From Moringa oleifera (lineage: Eukaryota; Streptophyta; Magnoliopsida; Brassicales; Moringaceae): a DNA stretch of 64,000 bases. Within the stretch, counting starts at the first letter, position 1; each line of letters begins with the position of its first letter. This document shows, one piece after another, positions 45,561-57,439 of the stretch. The translations under genes and the position numbers were made by a program. The stretch lies in the NCBI GenBank assembly GCA_021397835.1, contig JAJFZO010000786.1:124001-188000 (forward strand), read 5' to 3'. A model generated the notes under the pieces. That model did no database searches. It was not told the DNA's origin and worked only from the letters and a program-made list of their open reading frames with translations.

Positions 45561-46189
45561 ACACGCATGGGCATAGGAGCCTCATATCTCTAAAAATATG
45601 AAATTCCAATTAGAGCAAAACCTGGGAAAGGATACAAAGTCGAAAGAGGCTTGGGGAAGAATTTGTAAGGGATAGTGTTGGCCTTCGATATCCCTAAAAA
45701 TGAGGATCGGACTAGCTTGGGCTATAAAAGAACCAGAGCAGAGAAAAGCCAAATAAGCGAAGAAAAGAAGAAAAAGAGGAAAATGGTTTTGAAAGGACAA
45801 CTTATGAGTCAAAGCCTATCAACTATAGTATTCCATTGCATCAAGCATTCAAATCAGCTGGTTTTATTATCCCTAAGGAGCCAATTCATGTTATCATCAA
45901 AATTGGAAGTCAACTTACGAAAGAGCTTTCTCACCTCTAAATCAACATTATAGGAGATTCACACATGGAGGAAAGTGATTATGGAATCCTTCCATGTCCC
46001 TCAGAATTTTCTTTGAATAATTAAATGGCAACTGAACTACCAGTAGTTTTCACTATTGAAAAAATGTGATTTTTTAACTTTATGTTTAAACTTGATCACT
46101 ATTTGTTTTATTCTTCACCTTTTCATTATCATTCATTTTCAAGCATCCAAATAGGACATTCCCATTTTCATCTCTAGGGTCATATACAA

Positions 46190-47360
46190 TGAATATCCTA
46201 ATGTTATGAATGTTAATTTTAAATTGAATCTCGAAGAATTTCTATATCTAGATGATTCTAAATCAAGAGAAAATAATGAAGAACACATATTACCCCTAGA
46301 TTTATCAAGAATGATTGAACAAGAGGGAAAAATTTTGCTTCATAAAAAGTGCACAAAGACCATTAATTAGGGAAATAAAACAAAAAAAGGAAGTAAAAAG
46401 TGGGATTATTCTGTCTTCTGACATAAGAGAAGAGTTGATAAAATTGCTAAGAGAATATTCAGATGTGTTTGCATGGTCATATAAAGATACACTAGGGTTG
46501 GATAGTGGTATCGTCGAGCATAAATTACCATTAAAATCAAGATATCCACCAGTTCAACAAAAGCTAAGAGGAATGAAGCCAAAAGTATTGTTAAAGATTA
46601 AAGAAGAGGTCTAAAAACAATTGGATGTAGGGTTTATTACAATGGCACGTTACCCAGAATAGGTAGCTAATATAGTCCTAGTACCAAAGAAAGATGGTAA
46701 GGTACGGATTTATGTAGATTATAGAGACCTTAATCGAGCAAGTCCCAAGGATAATCTTTCATTGCTTTATATCGACACTTTTATGGGTAATACAGCCAAA
46801 TATTCTTTATTTTCTTTCATGGATGGATACTTAGGATATAATCAAATAAAAATGGCACCAGAGGATATGGAAAAAACCACGTTTGTCATCATTTAGTTAA
46901 CATTTTTCTATTGTGTAATGCCGTTTGGGATGAAAAATACTGATGCAACCTACCAACGCATTACGGTAACCTTATTTCATGATATGATGCATAATGCAAT
47001 TGAAGTCTATGTTGATGACATGATAGCCAAATCCAAGAAAGATGAAGATCATGCAAAGGATTTTAGAAATTTTTTTAAAAGACTTAGAAAATATGAGTTA
47101 CAGTTGAATTCAAATAAGTGCACTTTTGACATGAAATCAGGAAAATTTTTGGGCTTTATCATAAGTGAGAAAGGTATTGAAGTCGTTCCTAACAAAATTA
47201 AGACGATTCAGAATTTGTCACTACCTAAAACAGTGAAGGAAGTACCAGGCTTTTTAGGAAGGTTGAATTATATTTCAAGATTTATAGCCCAATTGAAAAA
47301 TCTATATGATCCCATCTTCAAGATGTTAATAAAGAAATATTCTGGTAAATGAGATAAAGA
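46190..47360 (+). pseudogene. Tat element reverse transcriptase (pseudogene)
   Basis: LREYSDVFAWSYKDTLGLDS (46445-46505) marks the start of the RT region, then VPKKDGKVRI-like at 46680, FMDGYLGYNQIKMAPEDMEK at 46820, and MPFGMKNTDATYQRI with the catalytic box EVYVDDMIAKS (46918-47030). GKFLGFIISEKGIEVVPNKI and VPGFLGRLNYISRFIAQL complete the thumb/connection. The YVDD motif is intact, but the frame shifts several times before 46918. Confidence 0.9.
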
Positions 47361-48260
47361 ATGCCAAACAGCCTTCCACAAAATATAAGGGTAACTGTGT
47401 AACCGTTCGATACTGATGTTGTCAATTATAAGGAAGCCATTAATTTTGTATTTGATAGTGTACGAATGGTCATTGGGCTCTATATTAGTGCAAAAACATG
47501 AGTCTAGCAAGAAGGAGCATGCTATTTATTACTTGAGCAAAAAGTTCACTAATTATGAGTCAAAATATTCATCAATTGGGAAGATTTGTTGTGCATTAGC
47601 TTGGGCTGCACATAGACTTTGTTAATATTTGTAGAGTCACACGACATGGTGATTGGTAAGTTAGATCACATTAACTACTTGTTTGAAAAACCTTCATTAT
47701 CTGGCAAGCTGGCTAGATGGCAAGTACTATTGTTAGAGTACGATCATGTACATATTTCCCAGAAGGCGATCAAAAGAAGTGCCACAACAAACTTTTTGGT
47801 TGATCATGCTAATAAAAACTACCAATCAATTAGGTTTAATTTTCCAGAAATGGACTAAATGGTAATTATGCCCATAGACAAAGAGGAAAGGTCAGACATT
47901 TGGAAAATGTTTTTTGATAGGACATCGAATATTCTTTGGCATGGGATTGGCATAATCTTAAAGTCACCAGATGAACAGTATTTTCCATTCATAGTTCAAT
48001 TAGATTTCAATTCCACTAACAATGTTGCTGAGTATGAAGCCTGCATCATGGGGTTAAAAGTTGCAATAGAGAAAAAGGTGGCAAAGTTGGATGTACTTGG
48101 GGATTCTACTTTAGTTATATAGCAACTAAAGCGAGAACAGATGACAAGACATCCCAAGTTAGTTCGTTACCATAAGTTGGCTAAGGAATTACTCAAGAGC
48201 TTCAAGGAAGTCAATTTCAATTATCTCCCTAAAGACAAAAATTAAATGACAAATGCATTA
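47360..48260 (+). pseudogene. Tat element RNase H and additional RNase H domain (pseudogene)
   Basis: The first RNase H block is VYEWSLGSILVQK, EHAIYYLSKKFTNYESKYSS and GKICCALAWAAHR (47460-47620). The connector LDHINYLFEKPSLSGKLARW follows. A second RNase H-like block is at 47859-48122 (FFDRTSNILWHGIGIILKSP, NNVAEYEACIMGLKVAIEK, GDSTLVI). The second copy with NVAEYEA is the extra RNase H typical of Tat elements. Confidence 0.85.
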
Positions 48261-48479
48261 GTAATGTTGGCTTCCATGTTTCAAGTGACAGAGGCTTCGC
48301 AAGTCTTGCCAATCAAAATGAGTATTTTAGGCTCTCCAGTGCATTGCTTAGTGATTGAGGAAGAAAAAGATGGTAATCCATGGTATCATGACATTTGAAT
48401 TTATGTTAATGATTAACAATACTCAAAAAAGGCATAAGAGAATGACAACACAACCTTGAAAAAGTTAGCCTTGAATTTC

Positions 48480-49640
48480 ATACTTGAATTTCATATTAAG
48501 GTGTGTTGATGCAAGTTAGGCTTCGGTAATCTTAAGAAAAGTCCATGAAGGTACTTGTGGAACACATGCTATCACACCCATAATGGCTAGAAAAATTATA
48601 AGAGCCAGTTACTATTGGCTCACAATAGAAAAAGATTGCATATAGTATGTGAAAAAGTGACACAAATGCCAAATTTATGTTGATAAGATACACGTGTTGC
48701 CATCCCCTTTATATGTAATGAATGCACTTTGGCCATTTTCAATGTAGAGTTTTGATGTCATTGGGCCCATTAACCCAAAAGCTTCTCATGGACACAAATT
48801 TATCCTAGGGTTCATTGATTACTTCACAAAATGGGTGGAAGCTGGTTCTTTTGCTAATGTTACTAAGGTTGTGGTCAATCATTTTATAAAAAAGAAATCA
48901 GTTATTGATACGGCCTGCTAGAACGAATCATCTTAGGTAATGCTCAAAATCTAAACTATAAGGCTATGAAAGAGATTTGTGAATAATTTAAGATTCGAAA
49001 CCACAATTCAGCAACCTACCGTCCTAAAATGATTGAGGCAATAGAAGCGACGAATAAAAACATCAAGAAGATAGTGCAAAAAATGACAATAGTCTGTAAA
49101 CATTGGCATGAAATATTAACCTTCACATTACATGCTTATAGGACTATAATAAGAACCTCTGCTCGAGCAACTCCTTATTCATTGGTATATGGGATGGAAG
49201 CTACATTGCCCATAGAAGTTGAAATTCTTTCATTAAAAGTGGTCATGGAATTTGAACTAGAAGAAGCAGAGTGGATCAAAGTTAATATAAACATTTAAAC
49301 TTGATTGACAAGAAATGCCTTAAAACTATTTACCACGAGCAGTTGTACCAAAGCAGAATGAAAAAAGCATATAACAAGATAGTACACCAAAGAGTATTTA
49401 AAGAATGTGATTTAGTGTAAAAGAAGATTCTTAAGAATGTTTTAGATCTCTAAGGCAACTGGGAACCAAATTGGGAAGGCCCATGTGTTGTGAAGAAAGC
49501 ATTCCCTAAAGGAGCCTTGATCTTAGCTGAAATGGACGATGATGATCTCTCTAAATCGATTAATTCAGATATTATAAAGAAGTATTGCGGTTGAAAAAAT
49601 GGCAGTTTGTCTTCAAAGGTAGAACAAATAGTGGTGGAAT
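48480..49640 (+). pseudogene. Tat element integrase (pseudogene)
   Basis: HHCC zinc finger: VHEGTCGTHA (48545), then HKCQIY (48662). Core: FDVIGPINPKASHGHKFIL and GFIDYFTKWVEA (48750-48840). Near 48930 the second catalytic block reads RIILGNAQN, where the family has an Asp (SDNA), so an active-site residue is gone. The third block is IEATNKNIKKIVQKM (49040). The C-terminal module is NWEGPCVVKKAFPKGALILA (49470-49520). Stops and shifts throughout. Confidence 0.87.
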
Positions 49641-49649
49641 CATTCCCCA

Positions 49650-51240
49650 TTGAAAAAGAAAAAAAAAATTAGTGGTTGTACACAAGAAGATCTAGGTTAA
49701 AATTAGTGTTTGAATTTTTTTCAGATGATAAAGATTGTTAAAAAAAGGAGGGAACTCTTCGAGTGAGATTTGGACAGATAAATAGCATTAAAATGTTCAT
49801 TGTTTTTTCTATTAGGCCTTATTTTCAATCATCATGACTTTTTATCCAATTTATTATAAAAGTCATTTCAAATATTTCCTATTTAGTCACTTGATTACAT
49901 CATCAACTAGATATCCTTTCCATACAAAAAATTTTTAAAAGATATTTGTTGTTCAAATTACCGTTGCAAATATGATTCGATAAAGAAGTCTTAATTCTAA
50001 AACTAAAAAGTAATCAAATTTAAAAGAAGTTATGACATTTTCAAAGTAACGAATTGCACGTCTCAAGTTAACCAAGATAAATCTAGAGATGGATAAGAAT
50101 CTTATTGATCCCCTATGGAGTTAAAAAACACAAGAAAAAATATGATTTACAGGGAACATTCAAATTCGCCAACATCGAAGGGATAATAAATCTAAAGTCG
50201 TTGTGAGGATCAAATTCGTCAATGTGATCAACCTCAAGAAAGAAAAGGTTTACATTTTGGTCAAAACTTTATGATAAAATGACTAAAAGATAATTGCTCT
50301 TGTTTCAAAACCCAAAAAAAAAAGGAAGAAGAAAAGGGTGAAGAGAAAAAAATAGAGAAAAAAAAAGGAAGGAAGAAAATAAGAAGAAAGATGATCTAAA
50401 AAATGAGAGGAAGCCGATTATTGCATCTGTATAAACATGCATACATGACGCATTTCATACATTTTATCTTGAAAAAAGTAGGATAAGCCTATTAATAAAG
50501 GTATAAACAATCTCTTAGATAGGTCATCTAGTTTTCTCATTTAAAAAAACAAAAAAACATCATTTCCTACAATTATCACAATTTTCAATGATTTTTTTTA
50601 GTATTGAAGATAGTTATCAATGAATATTTTTCAATAGACAAAATTCTTTAGATTTTTTAAAATAACGATCAGTGGACAAAGTCTTTTCAAGTTTTTAGAA
50701 TAGTTGTCAATGGACAAAACTCTTGATCAAAATAGCTATTGATGGATAGAAACTCTTCAAATTTTCTAATACAATTGTTAGTGGACAAAACCTTTAGATT
50801 ATATAGTGACCATCCTTAAAGCAATTTTAGATTTTTCAAAGTTGATACCGTTCTTAGAACTAAGCTTTCCATTTTCAAAGCTGATGCCATTCCTAGAATG
50901 GAGCTTTCCATTTTCAAAGTTGATTTCGCTATTAAAACCAAATCCTTTAGATTTATTTATTTGTTTATTTATTTTTATTATTATTTAGTTGAGGTTATCA
51001 TTAAAATGGAGCCTTTTAGATTTTTTGAAGCATCGTCAACTGTTGTTGAGTGAAACATACAAAAACCATTTGGTTTCCTCCAAGATCATGTTATTTACGA
51101 AACCACAGTGTTGCTACATATGACCAAAAAAGAGAGATGAGAATTGAAGAAGAATAAGTGAAGATAGCAAAGAGGCAAAAGTTCCCAAGCCTTGAGGGCA
51201 AAATTAGGTGTCTTAAGTCTTTGCCTAATTTTTTATTCTC
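49650..51240 (+). other. Tat element 3' untranslated region
   Basis: About 1.6 kb between integrase and the polypurine tract. 50540-51010 contains seven or eight ~55-bp imperfect repeats with words like AATGGACAAAACTCTT and TTAGATTTTTTAAAATA, then three copies of TTTCCATTTTCAAAG-type sequence. No additional gene is supported; short open frames here (such as 50806-50988) follow the repeats. Confidence 0.55.
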
Positions 51241-51244
51241 AAGA

Positions 51245-51264
51245 AAGGAACAAAGAGGGGCAGC
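51245..51264 (+). promoter_or_regulatory. Tat element polypurine tract
   Basis: AAGGAACAAAGAGGGGCAGC directly before the 3' LTR start (TATAGACATC). A purine-rich tract here is the plus-strand primer; the AGAGGGGCAGC ending is typical of this clade. Confidence 0.82.
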
Positions 51265-53522
51265 TATAGACATCAATTTTGCAAGAAAACTACAATGCTA
51301 CCAATGCTGCAATGCTGCTAATTCTGCAATGCTGCCAATTTCTACAATGCTACCTATTACTGCATTAAATGGAGGCTTAGCCAAGATTTAAATACCCACC
51401 TTGGCTAAGAGCTTAAAGGAAATTTTTAGAGAGGGAGTGTGGAGGAGAAAACATTAAGAAATTTTGAGAGTTTGGAGAATATTTGGAGAATATGATAAAA
51501 TGAGGAGATAGTAGTGTAAAAAGAGTTAGATAGATTTTCTTTGGTAACGAGAGATTTAGAGGATAAATTTTCAAATATCACTTCATCTTGAAAAATAAGG
51601 TAGGCTTTTTTGTGATTTTATTACTACTTTTTTTTCCTTTATTTTTGTTTTTTAATGAATATTTTCTTCCATTTATTTTCTTAATTGTTATTATGTATAT
51701 ATATACACATATATTTTTATTTCTCTTGCATACATATATCCTTTCATTTATCATTTTGTTATTTTCACTTGCATTTTTATTTATCTTGTATATTAATGTA
51801 TTTATATTCCTCTATTTACAAATACACATAATTTTTCATATAAAAAATAGATAGCGTGTGAAAGTAATGAACAAAAAAATATAATAAAAAATGGATGAAA
51901 AGTGATACATAAACTAAAAAAAAGAAAATAAAAAAAGAGTGGTTAAGGCGGTAATATATACTTTCATGTTGAATAGATGAAATTTGCTTGAAAGAACAAA
52001 AAAAAAAAAAAAGGAGAAAGATAGGTAACTTTACGATATTAAGATTGTTTTGAAATAAAAAATTTAGATTATTCATAATATAAAATTATTAGGTAAATTA
52101 AGTTTTATTTTTATTTTTTAACTTAATTTTAACTATGCTTTCAAAACAAATGAAATCACTTTGATATTATTTTAATTTTTTTAAAAATTAAAATAAAAAA
52201 TACCTAAATTTTTAGAGCATCGAAACATTCAAGAGAGCTATTTTTTAAAAAAATTATTTTAAAAAAATAATATATTTTTAAGCTTTTGAGAAGTATGAAA
52301 AAATCTTAAGAGAGAGATTTTCATATTTCTTATGTAAGAATTATTTTTCTTTAAAGCAAAAATAAGTAAATATATATATTTTTAGTTTTTAAGGAATATA
52401 AAAAATCTCAAGAGAGAGATTTTTATATTTTAACATAAAAAACTACTTAATATTTTAAAAAATATGAAAAATCTTAAGAGAGAGGTTTTCAAATTTTTAA
52501 TAATTAAAAAATTATTCTAAAATATAAATATTTCAAGTTTTGAGGAGTATAAAAAATTTCAAGAGAGTAATTTTTATATTTTTAATATAAAATTAATTTT
52601 TAAAATATTTATTTGATATTTTTGAGAAAATATAAAAAATCTTAAGAGAGATTTTCGTACTCTCTAATATAAATTTTATTTAATATTTTCCTGAGAAATG
52701 TGAAAAAATTTTAAGAGAGGATTTTCATATTTCAAAATATATTTATAAAAATTTTAAGAGAAAAATCTTTGTATATTTTCTATGCATGGCCCTGAATTCA
52801 TTTTTATTTGTAATTAATAAAATTATAAAAGTTGAATTTAAGACCTATATTAGATACCAAATATTCTTGCGTTAAGGTCATGCGATTCCAATTTTTTTTT
52901 TTTATATATAATGTAGCTATACATGGGCATCAAAATGTCATTGAATTCAGATGAATCACAACAAAAATATTTTGAGGATTAGGGGGTTCAACGACAGTGA
53001 GACCTCCACATTCTTCATCATAAAAAAATGTTTTAAAATTAGAGGTTAAGTAAGAGCGAAACCTCTACATATTCTCTTATAAAATGATTCCAAGAATTAA
53101 AGGTAAAACTAGAGTTAAAATTTTGTGTTCCCTAAAACATTAAAATTTCACTTATTTTCATATCATGTGCATTTTTTTCAGACATATTTTTAATAATCAA
53201 TTAAAAAAATCAAATGAATTTGAAAACCAAAAAATAATCATGATCAATTTGTACTAAATTTTAGGCGTCTTGGGGGTATTGATCCTTCCCCATGCGTAAT
53301 CGAGTCCTAAACTCTTATTTTTAATTTTGAAAGATCAATGTTGTCTTATTTATTTTTTAAAAAATAAATGAATTCTGGTGTCCAATCACACCATAAAAAG
53401 GATTGGTGGTGACTCATTTTATTTTTATTTTTAAAAATCTTTTCGAAAGAAAATCACTTAAAAAATTACATTTTTTTAAGCCGCTTCAAGAATTCGACCT
53501 TGATCAAAGATAAGTTGTAACA
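51265..53522 (+). repeat. Tat element 3' LTR (2258 bp)
   Basis: Starts TATAGACATCAATTTTG (TG decayed to TA) and ends AAGTTGTAACA. 52290-52790 is a run of at least six diverged ~75-bp units with the core AAAATCTTAAGAGAGAGATTTT; most of this run, plus the stretch to about 53125, is missing from the 5' LTR. The open frames within it have no family resemblance. Confidence 0.9.
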
Positions 53523-53612
53523 CCTATCAGGCATGGAATAAGCACAAGGCCTATTGTGCTGCTACATAGGGTGCACCAAATAAGCCAAAAGCAACCCATG
53601 CGAACCAACCCC
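53523..53612 (+). repeat. rDNA IGS A-type remnant, 3' of the Tat element
   Basis: Continues the unit broken at 40204: CCTATCAGGCATGGAATAAG, CACAAGGCCTATTGTGCTG and AAATAAGCCAAAAGCAACCC. Similarity to the A unit ends near 53612. This is the last IGS sequence in the window. Confidence 0.8.
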
Positions 53613-54500
53613 AACGCCAGGGCCAGTGCCAGTGATAGCCCTACAGTAGTCGTCGTGCCGTTACTAGGCACTGCAAGCCCAATGTTGCATGCTGCCAACG
53701 CCTATGATGGCCACAAAGCCATCTTAGGGCTCATTGATCCTTAGCAACAGCCACGAGGCCATTAGTGGGCTCCCGTATGTCAGGCGTTAGCACTTACAAG
53801 TGCATGTAATGGTCGCACAGTCGTCTTTAGGCTCAACCAGCCCTAGTGATGGGCATGTGGCCGTCGTAAGGCTCACATAGCTCCAATGACTGGCACAGGG
53901 CTGTCGTAAGGTCGTTGTAGGGCTCTGGATGCCTAGTGCCTACAACAACCGCAAGGTCGTCAGTAGGCTCAACCATCTTTACGATGGGCACGCAACCGTC
54001 GTAAGGCTTTTGCATGCCTAATGCTGGCGTCTACCAATGCCTACAATGGTCCCATGATAGTCACTGGGCTCACCCAACTTTAACAATAGGCACGGGGTCA
54101 TCATAGGTCTCTCACATGCCGAGTGTTAATGACGTTTGCATGGTCATAGCTGGGTTGACTTAACTGTAGCGACAACCACGGGGACATTGTTGGGTATCCC
54201 GAGCATAGTATTAGCTTCTGCTAGAGCCTGCAATGGCCATAGGGCTGTCGTATGATCACCTAGCCTTTGCGACAACTGTGATGCTATTATAGGCCTTCGC
54301 AAACCCTAAGGCTAGGGCTAGCTTCTCCCAGCAATGGTGACATTCTACCAATTGTGCGACTAGCGTCTCTTAGGGCTAAAGGAGGCTACGATGCTGGGGC
54401 TGGCAGAAGCGAGCCCCAATGAATATCATCGGCGCTTGGCTAGTAGAAGCCAGTAGTAGTGAATGTCACCGGCGTTGCCTAGAGTAGCAATGCATGGCTA
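53613..54500 (+). repeat. GC-rich degenerate tandem repeats (~60-bp words), possible CACTA subterminal region
   Basis: A dozen or more imperfect repeats with words like GATGGGCACGCAACCGTCG, CCGTCGTAAGGCTC and TAGGCTCAACCA. The composition contrasts with the AT-rich surroundings. It lies between the last IGS remnant and the leader of the TNP2-bearing CACTA element. GTCGTAAGG/CCTTACGAC-type words in a terminal position would fit subterminal repeats. No CACTA terminus is recognised at 53613, so this role is inference. Confidence 0.55.
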
Positions 54501-56662
54501 TGCATACGGTAATCCAGCAACCGCCTTAGTTGACAATCTCTAGGCATGCATTCACGTGGTAGGACTGCCGAAAAATTAAGGAGTCCAGCGACTGCCACTT
54601 TTGGCAGTCACTTGACAATTATAGAACTAGGGCCAAAGCACCTTTTTTTTTCGCACGCATGTCGCTTCCCCTAATTTCTCTCCTTCTCTTCTCTTCCTTG
54701 TAACTGTCCCTCTCATCTTTCTACAAGTCCTCCTTTCTCTCTCACTGACTCGCCCAATCTTCACTATGTCTTTGTAACTCTTCACTCTCTTTGCAAAGCT
54801 CTTTCTTCTGACATGTCTTTAAAACAAGGACAAATTTTGGTAAATTTACCCATTTCAAAATTCATGATTACATTTCATTTAATAATATTCTTTTGTTAGA
54901 TTAGAATGGATAAAACAATTTTTTTATTATTTGATTTAATACTTTTACCAATGTTAGATTAGATGGAATAATTGATGTTAGATTAGATTTATAATTTCTA
55001 GGTAGATTAGGTTTAACAAATTTTTGTTAGATTTGTTGGAATAATTTAAGTTACATTAATTTGAAAATTTCTGGTTAGATTATATTTAATATTTTTTGTA
55101 TGATTAGAGAAATTAATTTAGATTAGATTAAATTATAAAATTTTGTTCAAGTCAGATTTAATAAATTTAATTAAGTTATTTGGTTGTTAATTTTATTTGG
55201 TAATTAATAAATTTAGTTTTTGTTACATTAGCTAGACATAATAATTGAATTAGATTGTATTAAAATGTGTTAAATTAATTTAATTAATTTTTAGTAAAAT
55301 TAAATTAGTTAGATGTTAATTCAAACTGTAAATTGCTAATGTCATTTGGTAATAAATTTTGTTTTCATTGCATTAATTAGATTGATATAATTATTTTATT
55401 GCATTGTAATTATTTTAAGATAAATAATTTAAGTGGATATTTCTAGAAATATTATATTAGTTAGATGTCAATTAAAATATTAAGTTGTAAATTTAATTTG
55501 TTAATAAATTTATTGTTTAGTACATGTATTAGTTAGATATAATTATTTAACATTGTAATTAATTAGTGAAAAATAAATCAATTGAATTAATTAAAAATAA
55601 TTAATTAGTCAGACATTAATAAATTTTTAAGTTACTAATTTTATTTATTAGTAAATTTAATTAATGTTTAATTAATTATGTAATATTTTAATTAGATTAT
55701 AATTTGGACATAAGTAATTTGAATAGATTTCTATAATAATTACATTAATTAAGATGTTAATAAAATTTAGTAGTTATTAATTTGAAACAAATTATTTAAT
55801 TATGTTTCATAAGTTTGTTAGTTTTACTTGTCGATGACTTTAGCTTGTTGTCGAGTAGTTAGATACCTATTTAATTAGATTATAATTAATTTTAAAAAAT
55901 AACTTATTTAATTTTGTATAAATATCAAATGAAGTACCTATTAATTAATTTTTTTAGTTTAAAAATTTATTTATAACTGAATTTAGTTTATATTGTTTGA
56001 TTTAGTAAATAATATATTAAATTTAATTACAACATATCCTTTAGATACATCATTTAAGAATTATTAGTGAACATTTACTATAACTTATCCCGTGTTTACA
56101 TGTGCATCGACGTAAATCATTTGGTAATAATTTTGAATTGTGCAGTTCGGACAATTTTAAAATGTGATATATTTGTGTGGCACATGACATATATAGATTA
56201 TTGTTCATTTTATTTGGCATAAAATTTGTGTAGTATCTTCATTGTTCTTCTAGTACGTACTAATCGATATAAGTATGTGTTTCTATTGAAAACATCAACT
56301 TATATTTATACATGTGATGTACTTGAAGAACTATAAAGATATCCTACTGAATTTTTTACTAAATGAAGTGAATAATAACTTACGATATTGTGTTTCACAT
56401 AATTATATATTTTTGAATGATGCAAGACCACTTACCTTCGGAGTTTAGGTGGCATGCATAAAACGTTAGAAAAGTTATATTGTAACTCATGTTCTTTTTA
56501 CGTATCCTCAAAATTTATGCACTAATGAGTTTATCTAGTATTTTAACTTATGATTATAAAATTATTTGTCTTTGGATGTTTGCTTGATAATAAGTTGTCA
56601 AGTTAAATTTTTAAAAGGCAAGATCTTAGGAATTAGTTTAGACTTAATTAAGAAACAGAAAT
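54501..56662 (+). other. CACTA host element: pyrimidine-rich leader and AT-rich region upstream of TNP2
   Basis: 54640-54840 is C+T rich (CTCTCCTTCTCTTCTCTTCC), like a transcript leader, and is laid out like 8620-9030 in element 1. 54840-56640 is very AT-rich with many TTAGATTA and TTAATTAA words and no coding frame. It could be a long first intron or promoter region of the TNP2 gene. The segment near 55714-55785 resembles part of the insertion at 27909. Confidence 0.5.
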
Positions 56663-56795
56663 ATGAGTAAATTAGATCGTTAGTAGATGTTCAAGTTTGT
56701 AGATGGATATTAAATTAGAAATTTTTAGAAGCAATGGAATAATTTAGTCAATTTACTTGTATAAATAGGCATTCTTGAACTGAGATAAAATAAGG
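56663..56795 (+). pseudogene. TNP2 transposase, N-terminal exon piece (split by insertion)
   Basis: ATG at 56663 begins MSKLDR, then two stops in place of the SW of the family's usual DRSWM start, then MFKFVDGY. After a frame change the last codons before the inserted element read DKIR, and the sequence on the far side (62829) reads RCPCDRKKC. KIRCPC is the conserved zinc-binding N terminus of TNP2 transposases, so this is one exon split in two by element 2. Confidence 0.8.
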
Positions 56796-56814
56796 CACTA
56801 CTATAAATAAAGGC

Positions 56815-57090
56815 TTTAATGATAGTTAAAAGTGGCTTTTAATGACAGTTGTAAAATTGTCATCTTATTTCATGTCATTAAAGAAGAGATATTTTAATGA
56901 TAGTTCAATAACTGCCATTAAAGGCCTTCACTTTTAATGATAGTTCTAATAGAACTGTCGTTAAAGAGGGTTAATAACAGTTCTATTATAACTGTCGTTA
57001 AGGAGGGGAGCCTTTAATGAGAGTTCTAATAGAACTATCATTAAAAAGATTCCCCTTTAATGACAGTTCTATTAAAATTATCATTAAAAG
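56815..57090 (+). repeat. CACTA subterminal repeats, element 2 left end
   Basis: Nine or so copies of a TTTAATGATAGTTCTAAT / AACTGTCGTTAAA motif in both orientations, nearly the same arrangement as 10770-11030 inverted. Confidence 0.75.
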
Positions 57091-57439
57091 TATATTTTTT
57101 TATTAATTTCAAAATTAGTACGAAATTTCTATATTCAAATTATCGAAAACCTACATATATGAAATTCTTCATCTCTTCCACATCAACCATATACATCAAT
57201 ACAATTCGTCACAATATGCAACCAAAATTTTTTCCATCAAAATTAAATTATAAAATGTAAATATGACTCTTCAATTAAACTTAGTCAATAGATATAAGTA
57301 CTATATAATTATCAAATACACTAATCACAATTCTTTTTATACATTTCAATGAAACAACTATGCTATCTTTCTTCCTTCAACATAATGACACCAATACTTC
57401 AATACCAACACTTAAATGAAACAACTACACTATCTTGCC

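Larger units (their letters stand above)
40205..53522 (+). mobile_element. Tat-type Ty3/gypsy LTR retrotransposon, 13.3 kb, decayed
   Basis: Both LTRs, leader, gag, protease, reverse transcriptase, two RNase H-like domains, integrase and polypurine tract are present in order. The flanking 5 bp are CTTAT (left) and CCTAT (right), a target duplication differing by one transition. Removing the element rejoins an IGS A unit (GCCTATC then CCTATCAGGCATGG). Extra RNase H domain and gag style place it in the Tat/Ogre group. Every reading frame has several stops. By eye the LTRs share roughly 80-85 % of bases where they align, so the insertion is old. Confidence 0.93.

Noticed and set aside
51588..52076. 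Hydrophobic open frames in the Tat 3' LTR resembling membrane proteins
   Set aside because: T-rich DNA translates into Phe, Leu and Ile; both LTRs contain the sequence and neither keeps the frames.
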